Shown here one piece after another: positions 1 through 9,393 of a DNA stretch of 64,000 nt. The stretch comes from Asaia bogorensis (GTDB lineage Bacteria; Pseudomonadota; Alphaproteobacteria; Acetobacterales; Acetobacteraceae). The notes beneath the pieces were generated by a model. It had not been told where the DNA came from. It did not search any database and worked only from the letters and a program-made list of their open reading frames with translations. Position numbers and translations under genes: made by a program. Location of the stretch: assembly GCA_945869965.1 (NCBI GenBank), contig CAMBRC010000001.1, positions 62,001 through 126,000 of the forward strand, written 5' to 3'. Within the stretch, counting starts at the first letter, position 1, and every line of letters begins with the position of its first letter.

Positions 1-874
1 CCATCAGGGCGGTCCATTCGGCTTCGGGCTTGGTTTTGATGACGGCGGCGAGTTTGGCTCGCAGGCTGGGCCAGGCCTTGGGGTCGCGTTGGTTGTCGAA
101 CTCGGGGTCGTCCAGGACAGCGAGTTTACGCAGCAGGGCGTAGAATTGCGGTTCGATGGCGCCGATGGCGATGAAGCGGCCGTCGGCGCATTCGTAGGTG
201 CCGTAAAAATGGGCGCCGCCGTCGAGCATGTTGGACTCGCGCTGGGGCTTCCAGGCGCCCGAGGCCATCATGCCGTGGAAGGCGGTGGTCAGGCTGGCGA
301 CGCAATCGGACATGGCGGTGTCGACGACTTGGCCGCGGCCGCTGCGGCGGGCTTCGAGGACGGCGGCCAGGACGCCCATGCAAAGATAGAGAGCGCCGCC
401 GCCGAAATCGCCGACCAGGTTGAGCGGGGGCATCGGCTTGTCGGCCGCCCCGATGGCGCCGAGCGCGCCGGCGACGGCGATGTATGTGATGTCGTGGCCG
501 GCGACCTGGGCGAGCGGGCCTTCCTGGCCCCAGCCGGTCATGCGGCCGTAGACCAGTTTCGGGTTGCGGGCGAGGACGGTGTCTGGGCCGAGGCCGAGGC
601 GCTCCATGACGCCTGGGCGGAAGCCTTCGATCAGGACCTCCGCGCGGTCGAGCAGCGTCAGGGCGGACTGGATGTCCTCGGGCTTCTTGAGGTCGAGCTG
701 GACCAGGCGGCGGCCGCGCAGGGTGACATCCGTGGGGCGGTGGGCGGTGCCCGGGCGGTCGATGCGCACGACGTCCGCGCCCATGTCGGCGAGCAGCATG
801 GCGGCGAAGGGGCCGGGGCCGATGCCGGCGAACTCGACAACGCGCAAGCCGGAAAGCGGTCCTGGGGCAGCCAT
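1..874 (-). CDS. Alpha-methylacyl-CoA racemase, CaiB/BaiF family (3' end beyond window)
   Basis: Reading from the ATG at 874 towards the window edge gives 291 codons without a stop. The enzyme would interconvert the 2R and 2S forms of 2-methyl-branched acyl-CoAs in the cytoplasm. The racemase subgroup, rather than a formyl- or carnitine-CoA transferase, is suggested by His127 (in AGHDITY) and Asp156 (in NLVGDFGGG). These line up with the His/Asp catalytic pair known for this racemase family. A good ribosome site (AAGGAGACG) precedes the start. It is divergent from the flavin monooxygenase operon across a 325-base gap. With two acyl-CoA dehydrogenases nearby, it points to breakdown of a methyl-branched acid; that link is inferred. 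Confidence 0.88.
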   Translation of the reverse strand, partial: MAAPGPLSGLRVVEFAGIGPGPFAAMLLADMGADVVRIDRPGTAHRPTDVTLRGRRLVQLDLKKPEDIQSALTLLDRAEVLIEGFRPGVMERLGLGPDTVLARNPKLVYGRMTGWGQEGPLAQVAGHDITYIAVAGALGAIGAADKPMPPLNLVGDFGGGALYLCMGVLAAVLEARRSGRGQVVDTAMSDCVASLTTAFHGMMASGAWKPQRESNMLDGGAHFYGTYECADGRFIAIGAIEPQFYALLRKLAVLDDPEFDNQRDPKAWPSLRAKLAAVIKTKPEAEWTALM

Positions 875-935
875 GGGGCGTCTCCTTCTTCGTTGGGGGG
901 GAGGGTAGCGGGGGAAAAAGGGTGAAGGAAGGTGA

Positions 936-1108
936 GTCTTCTTTTTGTGAACAAAAGAAGCAAAAAAACTTTATTCGTTGGCTTGGGGGCCATCTGGTGT
1001 GGTGCGGTTTTTGTGACGACCCCTCGCCCCGGCCCTCTCCCCCAAGGGGAGAGGGGGTATTCTTATGAATGAAGTTTTTTTGCTTCTTTTTGTTCACAAA
1101 AAGAAGAC
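936..1108. repeat. T-rich double-hairpin repeat, copy 1
   Basis: The 325-base gap between the racemase and the monooxygenase holds two inverted half-units. The left half is at 936-980 and the right half at 1066-1108. Each half is a hairpin of the type CTTCTTTTTGT/ACAAAAAGAAG followed by a run like CAAAAAAACTT. A separate hairpin, CCCTCTCCCC/GGGGAGAGGG, lies between them near 1032-1056. The halves face each other, so the whole could stop transcription from both sides. Related copies are at 5525, 13793 and 17812. Confidence 0.8.
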
Positions 1109-1199
1109 CCTTCCTTGCCATCTGGACGAGCCCCCCCGGATTGGCGCACGCTGTTGTCAACAATGGCGCGGGGCGCCACATCCTTGGAGGGAGCGGGCG

Positions 1200-2444
1200 A
1201 TGAAGTTCACGTGGTTCAACCTGATGCCGTGGCCGTATTTGCCGGACGATTTCCGCGAGAATAATCGTTCAGTTTGGGTGGATATCGACCAGGATTTGTT
1301 TGATCCCGAGAAGTGCCATCAGGTCTATAACGACTATCTCGATTTGTTGGAGTATGCGGACCAGCTTGGCTATGACGGGGTTGGGATCAACGAGCATCAC
1401 CAGAATGGGTATGGGTTGATGCCGTCGCCCAATATCATGGCGGCGGCGTTGGCGCGGCGGACGAGTCAGGCGGCGGTGGTGGTGCTGGGCAATTCGATTG
1501 CGCTGTACAATCCGCCGATCCGGGTGGCGGAGGAGTTTGCCATGCTGGACATCATGACTGGCGGGCGGTTTGTGGCGGGGTTCCCGGTGGGGACGTCGAT
1601 GGACACGAATTTCTGCTATGGGACCATTCCGGCGCTGACGCGGGAGAAGTATGCCGAGGCGCATGAGTTGATTATTCGGGCGTGGACGGAGAAGAAGCCG
1701 TTTGCGTTCAACGGGCGGTATACCAAGCTGCGGCATGTGAATATCTGGCCGAATGTTTTGCAGACGCCGCATCCGCCGATTCACATTCCTGGGGGCGGGT
1801 CGCTGGAGACGTATGATTTCTGCATCGACAATACGTATTCGTATTCTTACCTGAGTTTTTCGGGGTATCTGCGGGCCAAGGCGTTGATGGACGGGTATTG
1901 GGCGCGGGTGGCGGAGAGGGGCGCGGACATGTCGCCGTATCGGGCGGGGTTTGCGCAGACGGTGTTTGTGGCGGAGACGGACGAGGAGGCGGAACGGCTG
2001 TATTCGGAGCATGCGTTCTATTTCTACAATCGCTGCCTGCATGTGTATCCGGGGTTTGCCGATGCGCCGGGGTACCGGACGATCAAGACGATCCAGTCGG
2101 GGAACCTGAACCAGTATATGCGGCCGAACTATCCGACCTTGACCTGGAAGGACTTGGTCGATGGCGGGTATATCATCGCAGGCTCGCCGGAGACGGTACG
2201 GCAGCGCTTTGAAGAGCTGATCAAGGGGCTGCATGTGGGAAACATCTTCCTGTTGCTGCATGTGGGGAATATGCCGAAGGATTTGTGCAAGTATTCGACG
2301 AAGCTGTTCGCGGAGAAGGTGATGCCGCATTTGCAGGATATGTGGCCGGAGTTCGATAGCGACGGGCGGTTCTGGTGCAAGCCGTTGGCGCGGCGGGCGA
2401 CGCCGGCGCCGGTCGGGCGGCCCGAGATGGTGCCTGCGAAATGA
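1200..2444 (+). CDS. LLM-class flavin-dependent monooxygenase
   Basis: The 414-residue product belongs to the bacterial luciferase-like family, which uses reduced FMN from a separate reductase to oxygenate or oxidise organic substrates. The family hallmark GINEHHQ is at residues 62-68, followed by the TIM-barrel pattern RVAEEFAMLDIMTGGR (residues 108-123). I chose the ATG at 1200 because TTGGAGGGAG lies just upstream; the frame stays open further back only into the repeat. The stop overlaps the start of the next gene (ATGA), so the monooxygenase and hydrolase are probably translated together. Family members can perform Baeyer-Villiger, desulfonation or hydroxylation chemistry; the substrate here is not readable from sequence. 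Confidence 0.85.
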   Translation: MKFTWFNLMPWPYLPDDFRENNRSVWVDIDQDLFDPEKCHQVYNDYLDLLEYADQLGYDGVGINEHHQNGYGLMPSPNIMAAALARRTSQAAVVVLGNSIALYNPPIRVAEEFAMLDIMTGGRFVAGFPVGTSMDTNFCYGTIPALTREKYAEAHELIIRAWTEKKPFAFNGRYTKLRHVNIWPNVLQTPHPPIHIPGGGSLETYDFCIDNTYSYSYLSFSGYLRAKALMDGYWARVAERGADMSPYRAGFAQTVFVAETDEEAERLYSEHAFYFYNRCLHVYPGFADAPGYRTIKTIQSGNLNQYMRPNYPTLTWKDLVDGGYIIAGSPETVRQRFEELIKGLHVGNIFLLLHVGNMPKDLCKYSTKLFAEKVMPHLQDMWPEFDSDGRFWCKPLARRATPAPVGRPEMVPAK

Positions 2445-3220
2445 TCACCACACGGAAGATCGAGACCCGCGCCGCTGAGATCAATGTCCTGACGGGGGGT
2501 AGCGGGCCGGATTTGCTGTTCCTGCATTCGGCCGGCGGGGTGACGGCGGAGAACCCGTTCCTGTTGGCGTTGGCGAGCAAGTATCGGGTGTTTGCGCCGC
2601 AATTGCCGGGGTTTGGTGATAGCGGCGACAGCGACAATGTGCGCGACATGCTGGATGTGACGCTGCATAGCTTCGACGTTTTGGACGCGTTGGGGCTGGA
2701 TCGTCCGATCGTGGTGGGGCATTCGCTGGGCGGGATGATCGCGGCCGAGATGGCGGCGCTGCGGCCGAAGGAGGTGACGAAGCTGTGCCTCATTGCGGCG
2801 GCGGGGTTGTGGCTGGATGACTATCCCGTGCCGGATATCTTCACGCTGCTGCCGCGCGAGTTCCCGGCGTATATGTTCCATGATGCCGAGGCGGGGGCGA
2901 AGATGATGGCGACCGGGGGGAATATGAATGACCCGGCGTTTTTGATCCCGTTTCTGGTCAACAATTCGCGGCAGCTGGGGATGGCGGGGAAGTTCCTGTT
3001 CCCGATTCCGGAGCGCGGGCTGAAGGAGCGGATCCACCGGATTACGGCGAAGACGGTGCTGGTTTGGGGGGACTCGGATCGGATTTTCCCGGCGCCGTAT
3101 GCGCAGGCGTTCAAGGGGCTGATCAAGGGGGCGGAGCTGGTCAGCGTGCCGGATGCGGGGCACCAGGTGGTGCTGGAGAAAACTGACGCGGTGATGGCTG
3201 CGATTGGGCGGTTGGCGTAG
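2441..3220 (+). CDS. Alpha/beta-fold hydrolase
   Basis: This 259-residue alpha/beta hydrolase has nucleophile Ser95 in GHSLGG. An oxyanion-hole HSAGG is at residues 29-33, a likely acid is in GDSD (Asp211 or Asp213), and His241 is in DAGH. It resembles the MhpC/BphD-like group that hydrolyses C-C bonds, esters or lactones. Its ATG overlaps the monooxygenase stop. One attractive reading is that the monooxygenase makes an ester or lactone which this enzyme opens, but that is inference from context only. Confidence 0.85.
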   Translation: MITTRKIETRAAEINVLTGGSGPDLLFLHSAGGVTAENPFLLALASKYRVFAPQLPGFGDSGDSDNVRDMLDVTLHSFDVLDALGLDRPIVVGHSLGGMIAAEMAALRPKEVTKLCLIAAAGLWLDDYPVPDIFTLLPREFPAYMFHDAEAGAKMMATGGNMNDPAFLIPFLVNNSRQLGMAGKFLFPIPERGLKERIHRITAKTVLVWGDSDRIFPAPYAQAFKGLIKGAELVSVPDAGHQVVLEKTDAVMAAIGRLA

Positions 3221-3305
3221 GGTTTTCGCCGGCGGGGTTGCGGGGGTATGGTCCGGCTGGGTGGGAACGCCCGGCCGGACGCGTTTTTTGGGGTGATGTG
3301 AGGCG

Positions 3306-4355
3306 ATGAGCGAGAGCTTGATTGAGGCCACGGCCGAGCGGTTGTTTGGAGATCATGTTTCGTCGCGGCTGCTGGCGGCGGCGGAGCAGGGGGTGTTTGC
3401 GGCCGAGGCCTGGCGGGCGGTGGAGGAGGCGGGGCTGCCGCGGGCGTTGGTGCCGGAGGAGGCTGGCGGGTTTGGCATGGCGGTGGCCGAGGCGCTGACG
3501 ATTTTGCGGGTGGCGGGGAAGCATGCGTTGCCGTTGCCGCTGGCGGAGACGATGGCGGCGGGGTGGTTGCTGGCGGGGGCGGGGCTGACGATTCCGGATG
3601 GGGTGATGAGTGTGGCGCCGGTCGTGCGCGGCGAGGCTTTGGCGTTGGCGCGGCGTGGCGATGGCTGGCATTTGTCGGGGCGGGCGACGCGGGTGCCGTT
3701 TGGGCGGGATGCTGGGAGCGTGGCGGTGCTGGCGGTGCATCAGGGGGTGCCGATGGTGGCGCTGGTGCCGGCTTCGGGGTTTGCGGTGACGCAGGGGGTG
3801 AATTTGGCGCGCGAGCCGCGGGATACCCTGGTGTTTGATGCCGTGGTGGAGGCGGTGGCGCCGGCGGCTTCGGGGGTGGATGCGGCGGCGCTGCGGGCGC
3901 TGGGGGCGGCGATGCGGAGCTTGCAGATGGCCGGCGCCATGGCGGGGCTGTTGGATATGTCGACGCGGTATGCGTTGGAGCGGACGCAGTTCGGCAAGCC
4001 GATTGGGAAGTTTCAGGCGATCCAGCACAATCTGGCGATCCTGGGCGCGCATCAGGCAGCGGCGGGGGCGGCGGCGTTGGGGGGCGCGGAAGCGGTGGGG
4101 GACGGGTTGCGGGTGTTGCCGATTGCGGTGGCGAAGATTCGGACGGGGGAGGCGGCGGGGTTGTGTGCGGGGTTGGCGCACCAGGTGCATGGGGCGATCG
4201 GGTTTACTTATGAGCATGGGCTGCATTATCTGACCAAGCGGCTGATGTCTTGGCGCAATGAGTTTGGCAATGAGGCCGAGTGGGGCTTGTTGCTGGGACG
4301 GCATCTCGCCGCGGCCGGGGCTGACCGGTTGTGGGCTGAGATCACTTCGGCTTGA
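3306..4355 (+). CDS. Acyl-CoA dehydrogenase (short subunit)
   Basis: The 349-residue protein carries the C-terminal acyl-CoA dehydrogenase signature ALERTQFGKPIGKFQAIQH (about residues 223-241). It would take two hydrogens from an acyl-CoA with FAD and pass electrons to ETF. It is shorter than the usual 380 residues, and its middle beta domain is poorly conserved. It lies 16 bases upstream of a second, full-length acyl-CoA dehydrogenase. Such unequal neighbouring pairs form alpha2beta2 heterotetramers in steroid side-chain degradation, so the two may be one enzyme; this is an inference. Third positions are strongly G-rich, as in its neighbours. Confidence 0.87.
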   Translation: MSESLIEATAERLFGDHVSSRLLAAAEQGVFAAEAWRAVEEAGLPRALVPEEAGGFGMAVAEALTILRVAGKHALPLPLAETMAAGWLLAGAGLTIPDGVMSVAPVVRGEALALARRGDGWHLSGRATRVPFGRDAGSVAVLAVHQGVPMVALVPASGFAVTQGVNLAREPRDTLVFDAVVEAVAPAASGVDAAALRALGAAMRSLQMAGAMAGLLDMSTRYALERTQFGKPIGKFQAIQHNLAILGAHQAAAGAAALGGAEAVGDGLRVLPIAVAKIRTGEAAGLCAGLAHQVHGAIGFTYEHGLHYLTKRLMSWRNEFGNEAEWGLLLGRHLAAAGADRLWAEITSA

Positions 4356-4371
4356 GACGGGGAACGTATTG

Positions 4372-5517
4372 ATGGTTGATCTGCCGTTTGCGCCGCCGCC
4401 GCCCTGTCCCGAGGCGGAGGATTTGCGGCTGGAGGTCAGGGCGTTCCTGAGCGAGGCGCTGGCGGATCGGACGCCGGCGCAGCGGGCCGAGAGCTGGCAG
4501 GGGCATGATCCCGACTTCAGCCGCAAGGTGGGGGCGAAGGGTTGGATCGCGATGACCTGGCCGAAGGAGTATGGCGGGCATGAGCGCAGTGCGCTGGAGC
4601 GGTACGTGGTGCTCGAGGAGATGCTGGCGGCGGGCGCTCCGGTGTCGCATCACTGGATTGCCGATCGGCAGTCCGGGCCGTTGATCCTGCGGGTGGGGAC
4701 GGAGGAGCAGCGGCAGACGGTGTTGCCGAAGATCGCGCGCGGGGAGGCGATGTTCTGTATCGGCATGAGCGAGCCGGATAGCGGGTCCGATCTGTCGGCG
4801 GCGCGGACGCGGGCGGAGCCGGTGCAGGGCGGGTTCGTGGTCAACGGGACCAAGCTGTGGACCTCGGGCGCGCACCAAGCGGACTACATGATCCTGTTCT
4901 GCCGCACCGGCGAGGGGCAGCGGCATGAGGGGACCAGCCAGTTCCTGGTTGATCTGAAGGCGACGCAGGGGATCAGCATCCGGCCGGTGCGGGCGCTGAC
5001 CGGGGAGCACCATTTCAACGAGGTGGTGTTTACCGATGCGTTCCTTCCCGAGGGCGCGTTGCTGGGCAAGCTGGGCGATGGCTGGAACCAGGTGACCAGC
5101 GAGTTGGCTTATGAGCGCAGCGGGCCGGAGCGGTTCTTGTCGTCCTATCCGGTCTTGACCGAGATGTTGCGGGTGATCGGGCCTGAGCCGTCCGAGCGGG
5201 CGGCGATCGCGATCGGGCGGCTGGCGGCGCATATCCATACGCTGCGGCGGATGTCGCGGTCGGTGGCGGGGATGCTGCAGGCCGGGGAGAATCCGGCGTT
5301 GCAGGCGGCTTTGGTCAAGGAGCTGGGCAATTCGCTGGAGCAGGAGATACCTGAGATCGCGCGGCTGCTGGTGGATTGCGAGCCGAGCCTGGAGAGTGAT
5401 GACGCATTTGCCGCCACCCTGTCGTTGATCTCGCTGCATGCGCCGTCGTTCTCGCTGAGGGGCGGGACGCGGGAGATCATGCGCGGGATGATCGCGCGGG
5501 GGCTTGGACTTCGATAG
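4372..5517 (+). CDS. Acyl-CoA dehydrogenase (full-length subunit)
   Basis: This 381-residue acyl-CoA dehydrogenase contains the FAD/substrate motif CIGMSEPDSGSDL (residues 127-139), a middle domain with LWTSGAHQADYMI, and the C-terminal RGGTREIMRGMIARGLGL. ATG 4372 is chosen because it follows the previous stop closely and gives a family-typical N-terminus. The frame is open further upstream only across the end of the previous gene. It probably works with the short dehydrogenase encoded just before it. Substrate chain length is unknown. Confidence 0.9.
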   Translation: MVDLPFAPPPPCPEAEDLRLEVRAFLSEALADRTPAQRAESWQGHDPDFSRKVGAKGWIAMTWPKEYGGHERSALERYVVLEEMLAAGAPVSHHWIADRQSGPLILRVGTEEQRQTVLPKIARGEAMFCIGMSEPDSGSDLSAARTRAEPVQGGFVVNGTKLWTSGAHQADYMILFCRTGEGQRHEGTSQFLVDLKATQGISIRPVRALTGEHHFNEVVFTDAFLPEGALLGKLGDGWNQVTSELAYERSGPERFLSSYPVLTEMLRVIGPEPSERAAIAIGRLAAHIHTLRRMSRSVAGMLQAGENPALQAALVKELGNSLEQEIPEIARLLVDCEPSLESDDAFAATLSLISLHAPSFSLRGGTREIMRGMIARGLGLR

Positions 5518-5524
5518 AAAGCAC

Positions 5525-5616
5525 GTTCTTTTTTGAAAAAAAGAACCAAAAAACTTTTATCCACTTGCTTCATGGATGAAGTTTTTTTGCTTCTTTTTGT
5601 TCACAAAAAAAAGACT
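5525..5616. repeat. T-rich double-hairpin repeat, copy 2
   Basis: The left half is the hairpin GTTCTTTTTTGA/AAAAAAGAAC followed by CAAAAAACTTTTATCCA. The right half, in opposite orientation, is GATGAAGTTTTTTTGC followed by a CTTCTTTTTGTTCAC hairpin. It fills the gap between the acyl-CoA dehydrogenase and the crotonase gene. The two halves use different hairpin sequences, as in copies 3 and 4. Confidence 0.85.
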
Positions 5617-5642
5617 CTTCCTTTTGTTTCTGGAACACGTTC

Positions 5643-6446
5643 ATGACCGACAAGATCCTCTACGAACAAGACGAAAACGGCATCGTGCTGTTGACGCTCA
5701 ACCAGCCCGAGGCGCGCAATCCGCTGACCGATCAGGATTTGATCGACCTGTTCTGCGACATCTGCGAGCGGATGCAGAACGACATGTCGGTGCGGGTGGC
5801 GATTCTGACCGGCGCCGGCAGCGCGTTTTCGTCGGGCGGCAACGTGAAGCGCATGGCCGAGGCGGCCGAGGATCGGCGGACCAATCCGATTGGGACGCGG
5901 GGGTATTACCGGAAAGGGATCCAGCGCATTCCGCTGGCGCTGGAGAAGCTGGATGTGCCGATTATTGCGGCGGTGAACGGGCCGGCGATGGGGGCGGGCT
6001 GCGACCTGACCACGATGTGTGACATCCGCATTGCCGGCGAGAGTGCGCGGTTTGCCGAGAGCTTCGTCAAGCTGGGCCTGGTGGCGGGCGATGGCGGATC
6101 GTGGCTGTTGCCGCGGGCGATCGGGCTTTCGCGCGCCTATGAGATGGCGCTGACCGGCGACACCTATGATGCGCAGCAGGCGCTGGCGATGGGGCTGGTG
6201 TCCCAAGTGGTGCCGGATGGCGAGTTGCTGGATACCGCGCGCAAGCTGGCGAAGCGGATTGCGGCGAACCCGACCCAGTCGGTGCGGATGACCAAGCGGC
6301 TGATCCGCGAGGGGCAGCAGATCCGGCTAGACACGCTGTTGGAGATGGCCGCGGCGTTCCAGGCGCTGGTGCACACCACGGCCGATCATCGCGAGGCTGC
6401 CAACGCATTTGTCGAGAAGCGCAGGCCGACTTTCACCGGTGGATAA
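5643..6446 (+). CDS. Enoyl-CoA hydratase/isomerase (crotonase family)
   Basis: The 267-residue crotonase shows oxyanion-hole segments FSSGGN (residues 63-68) and NGPAMGAGCDL (residues 106-116). The position normally holding the first catalytic Glu is Asp (GAGCD), while the second active-site stretch reads ESFVKLGLVAGDGG. The Asp variant is common in crotonases that do not simply hydrate crotonyl-CoA. Some are isomerases or act on odd substrates. It starts 26 bases after repeat copy 2 and is followed by a dehydrogenase 19 bases downstream, so these two form their own small operon. Confidence 0.87.
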   Translation: MTDKILYEQDENGIVLLTLNQPEARNPLTDQDLIDLFCDICERMQNDMSVRVAILTGAGSAFSSGGNVKRMAEAAEDRRTNPIGTRGYYRKGIQRIPLALEKLDVPIIAAVNGPAMGAGCDLTTMCDIRIAGESARFAESFVKLGLVAGDGGSWLLPRAIGLSRAYEMALTGDTYDAQQALAMGLVSQVVPDGELLDTARKLAKRIAANPTQSVRMTKRLIREGQQIRLDTLLEMAAAFQALVHTTADHREAANAFVEKRRPTFTGG

Positions 6447-6465
6447 GCAAGCGGGGGGCTGAGTC

Positions 6466-7347
6466 ATGGCCGAGACCATCGGCTTCGTCGGGCTGGGCGT
6501 GATGGGCGAACCGATGTGCCGCCGCGTGGCGCAGCACAGCGGGCGGGCGGTCGTCGCCTATGACATGTCGCCGGAGCCGTTGGCCCGGCTGTCGGCGCAT
6601 GGGGTGACGGCGGCCGGGAGTGCGGCGGCGGTGATGCGGGCGGCGGACATCGTCATGCTGGTGCTGCCGGGCGGGCCGCAGCTGGAGGCGGTGTGCCGGG
6701 GCTCGTCCGGGCTGCTGGCGCATGCGCGCGCCGGGCAGGTGGTGGTGGATCACGGGACTTCGCCGGTGGCGCTGACGCGGGCACTGGCCGGGGAGTTTGC
6801 CGCCCTCGGCGTGGCCTACGCCGATGCGCCGATTGCGCGCACGCGGCAGGCGGCCGAGGCCGGCACGCTCAGCATCATGGTCGGCAGCGACGATGCGACG
6901 ATGGCGCGCATCCGGCCGATGCTGGATTGCTGCGCCGACGAGGTGACGCAGTGCGGGCCGGTCGGCAGCGGCCAGGTGGTCAAGCTGATGAACAACATGG
7001 TGCTGTTCCAGACCGTGGCGGCGCTGTGCGAGGCCTTGGCGATCGGCACGGCGGCGGGGGTGGATGGCGCGCTACTGTTCAACACGCTGACCAAGGGCTC
7101 GGCCGATAGTTTCGCGCTGCGCAACCACGGCATGAAGGCGGTGCTGCCGGATGCCTTCCCGGAGCGGGCATTTTCGACCGAGTATGCGCTGAAGGACCTG
7201 TCATACGCGCTGGACCTCGCGGAACAGGCGGGGCTGACGCCGAAGGGGGCGGAGGTGGCGCGGTTTTATCTCAATGCGGCGGCCGAGGCGGGCTGGGGCA
7301 AGCTGTATTGGCCGGTGGTCGCGCGGGTGATCCGGGGCGAAGGGTAG
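6466..7347 (+). CDS. NAD(P)-dependent oxidoreductase, 3-hydroxyisobutyrate dehydrogenase family
   Basis: The 293-residue beta-hydroxyacid dehydrogenase has an N-terminal Rossmann fingerprint (GFVGLGVMG, residues 6-14). Its catalytic Lys lies in the GSGQVVKLMNN segment (about residues 166-176). The usual substrate loop DAPVSGG is replaced by DAPIARTRQA, so the substrate is probably not 3-hydroxyisobutyrate itself. The family oxidises or reduces short 3-hydroxy acids or semialdehydes. It shares an operon with the crotonase before it, and its stop is immediately followed by a long GC-rich inverted repeat. Confidence 0.85.
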   Translation: MAETIGFVGLGVMGEPMCRRVAQHSGRAVVAYDMSPEPLARLSAHGVTAAGSAAAVMRAADIVMLVLPGGPQLEAVCRGSSGLLAHARAGQVVVDHGTSPVALTRALAGEFAALGVAYADAPIARTRQAAEAGTLSIMVGSDDATMARIRPMLDCCADEVTQCGPVGSGQVVKLMNNMVLFQTVAALCEALAIGTAAGVDGALLFNTLTKGSADSFALRNHGMKAVLPDAFPERAFSTEYALKDLSYALDLAEQAGLTPKGAEVARFYLNAAAEAGWGKLYWPVVARVIRGEG

Positions 7348-7519
7348 CCAAGGCAAGCGAGCCTCCGGCGGCAAAGGGCCGGGGGCCCTTTGAACCCATT
7401 CATCTGCCTGCGGCACCAGCCGAGATCACCCGAAGCCGGTCTACCGCTCATCTTATAGAATGGGATCAAAGGGCCCCCGGCCCTTTGCCGCCGGAGGCTT
7501 GCTTGCTCGATTGCCTTGG
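7348..7519. repeat. GC-rich long inverted repeat, copy 1
   Basis: The left arm (7348-7400) contains GCCTCCGGCGGCAAAGGG followed by CCGGGGGCCC. The right arm (about 7459-7519) is its reverse complement with few mismatches. Each arm also contains its own GGGCC-rich palindrome. Roughly 60 bases of unrelated sequence lie between. It separates the dehydrogenase from the importer operon and could form a very stable RNA hairpin or terminator. A second copy is at 34841-34974. Confidence 0.85.
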
Positions 7520-7616
7520 CCCGCTAAAGCTGATTGCACTTTTTGTGACCTTTGCCCTATACGGCGCGTCAGAGGGTCGGCGCATCACCGCGGCCACAGG
7601 GAGCGATGGATTCCGC

Positions 7617-9362
7617 GTGACACCTCCATCTCCGCGCGTGGCGTTCCAGCCGGCGAAGCTTGCGGCCAATGCCTGGTCCGGCGCGCTGCTGCTGATCCTG
7701 ACCTTCCTGGTGTTGTACCCCACGTCCATGTTGCTCGTGGGGGCGCTGACCAATCTTAATCCGGTGGTCGACGGCTATCACCTCGAAGCGATCTCGATTT
7801 CCAGCTTTATCGAGGTGCTGGCCAACGAGAACGTGCATTTCGCGCTGGGCAACACGCTGGTCGCCTGTGCCGGCGGGACGGCGGTGGCGGTGGTGATCGG
7901 GCTGTTTTTCGCCTGGATCGTGGTGCGCACCAACACGCCGTGGAAGGGGCTGATCGCCACGGCCGGGATGCTGCCGCTGTTCGTGCCGCCGCTGGTGGCC
8001 GGCGTCGCCTGGGCGTTGCTGGGCTCGCCGAAGACCGGGCTGATCAACACTTTCCTGGCCAAGTTCGGGCTGGATTGGCGGATCAACCTGTATTCGATGT
8101 CCGGCATCATCTTCGTCTTCGGCATGTACTATGCGCCGTATGTCTACATGTTCACCGCCTCGGCGCTGCGCAACATGGACCCCTCGCTGGAAGAAGCGGC
8201 CGAGATTTCCGGCGCCACGCCGTTTCGCACCATCTTCACCATCACCTTTCCGCTGATCGCGCCGGCGATCGTCTCGGGCATGTTGCTGTCCTTCGTGGTG
8301 ATGCTGGGCATCTATGGCATTCCCGCGGTGCTCGGCGCGCCCGCGAATATCCCGGTGTTGACGACATATATCTTCCAGCTCACCGCCTGGACGCCGCCCG
8401 AGTACAGCAAGGCCGCGGCTGTGGCGCTGATCCTGATGATCGCGACCGCGATCCTGGTGGTGTTGCAGCAGAAGGTGCTGTCGGGGCGCAGCTACATCAC
8501 GGTCGCTGGCAAGGCATTCCGCCCGCGCGCGCTGAACCTGGGGCCGTGGCGCCTCCTGACGCTGGGGCTGGCGATCGTCTATCTGCTGGTCGTGGTGGTG
8601 CTGCCGACGCTGGCGCTGATCGTGGCGGCATTCCGCCGCTTCCTGTTCATCCGCGACATATCGAGCCTGTTCGACGGCAAACAGTATGGGATGCTGCACT
8701 TCCAGCGGCTGTTCGAAAATCCCGCGACCATGACCTCGATCATCAACACGATGAAGGTTGGTGTCGTCACCGCGCTGATCGGCGGCGTGCTGGCCTTTGC
8801 CATCGGCTATACCGTGACGCGCACCAATGCGCCGGCCAAGCGCTGGATCGACATCATCGCGACCATCCCGGTGGCGATCCCCGGGCTGGTGATTGGTGTC
8901 GCCTATCTCTGGGCCTGGATCGGCATTCCATTCGGCTTCTATGGCTCGATCTGGATCCTCGCACTGGCGTTCGTGGCGCGCTTCATGCCGGATACAGTCA
9001 AGGCGCTGTCCAGCTCGCTGATGCAGATCCACCGCGAACTGGAAGAGGCGTCCTGGCTGTGCGGGCGCGGTACTTTGTCCACGATCCGCAGCATCGTGCT
9101 GCCGCTGGCCCGGCCGGGGGTGGTTGCGGCGATGACGCTGTTGTTCATCCTGGCGATCCGCGAGCTGGGCTCGTCGCTGTTCCTGTATTCGAGCAGCACG
9201 GTGGTGATGGCGGTGAAGCTGCTGGATTATTACGAAGGCGGAAATGTCGGCCTGACCGCCGCGTTCAGCCTGGTGCAGATGGTGATCCTTGCCGGGCTGA
9301 TCGGCGTCATCCATTTGCTGTCACGCGGGGCCGCCAGCGGCAGCATTGGCCGCGCGGGCTGA
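7617..9362 (+). CDS. Ferric-type ABC transporter permease, two fused halves
   Basis: The 581-residue inner-membrane permease has about twelve hydrophobic segments in two homologous halves. Each half carries an EAA-type loop that docks the ATPase: EEAAEISGATPFRTIF in the first and EEASWLCGRGTLSTIR in the second. This layout is typical of FbpB/SfuB iron importers and related 2-aminoethylphosphonate systems. The start is taken as GTG 7617; the ATG at 7606 is out of frame and stops after four codons. The frame runs back through the inverted repeat, which is unlikely to be translated. It forms an importer with the next two genes. Confidence 0.85.
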   Translation: MTPPSPRVAFQPAKLAANAWSGALLLILTFLVLYPTSMLLVGALTNLNPVVDGYHLEAISISSFIEVLANENVHFALGNTLVACAGGTAVAVVIGLFFAWIVVRTNTPWKGLIATAGMLPLFVPPLVAGVAWALLGSPKTGLINTFLAKFGLDWRINLYSMSGIIFVFGMYYAPYVYMFTASALRNMDPSLEEAAEISGATPFRTIFTITFPLIAPAIVSGMLLSFVVMLGIYGIPAVLGAPANIPVLTTYIFQLTAWTPPEYSKAAAVALILMIATAILVVLQQKVLSGRSYITVAGKAFRPRALNLGPWRLLTLGLAIVYLLVVVVLPTLALIVAAFRRFLFIRDISSLFDGKQYGMLHFQRLFENPATMTSIINTMKVGVVTALIGGVLAFAIGYTVTRTNAPAKRWIDIIATIPVAIPGLVIGVAYLWAWIGIPFGFYGSIWILALAFVARFMPDTVKALSSSLMQIHRELEEASWLCGRGTLSTIRSIVLPLARPGVVAAMTLLFILAIRELGSSLFLYSSSTVVMAVKLLDYYEGGNVGLTAAFSLVQMVILAGLIGVIHLLSRGAASGSIGRAG

Positions 9363-9393
9363 GCTTTTCACAACAATGCAGGGGAGACGTGCC

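Noticed and set aside
7308-7616. N-terminal extension of the permease through the GC-rich inverted repeat
   Set aside because: The extra ~100 residues would be encoded by the repeat and are unlike any permease start; GTG 7617 gives a normal N-terminus.
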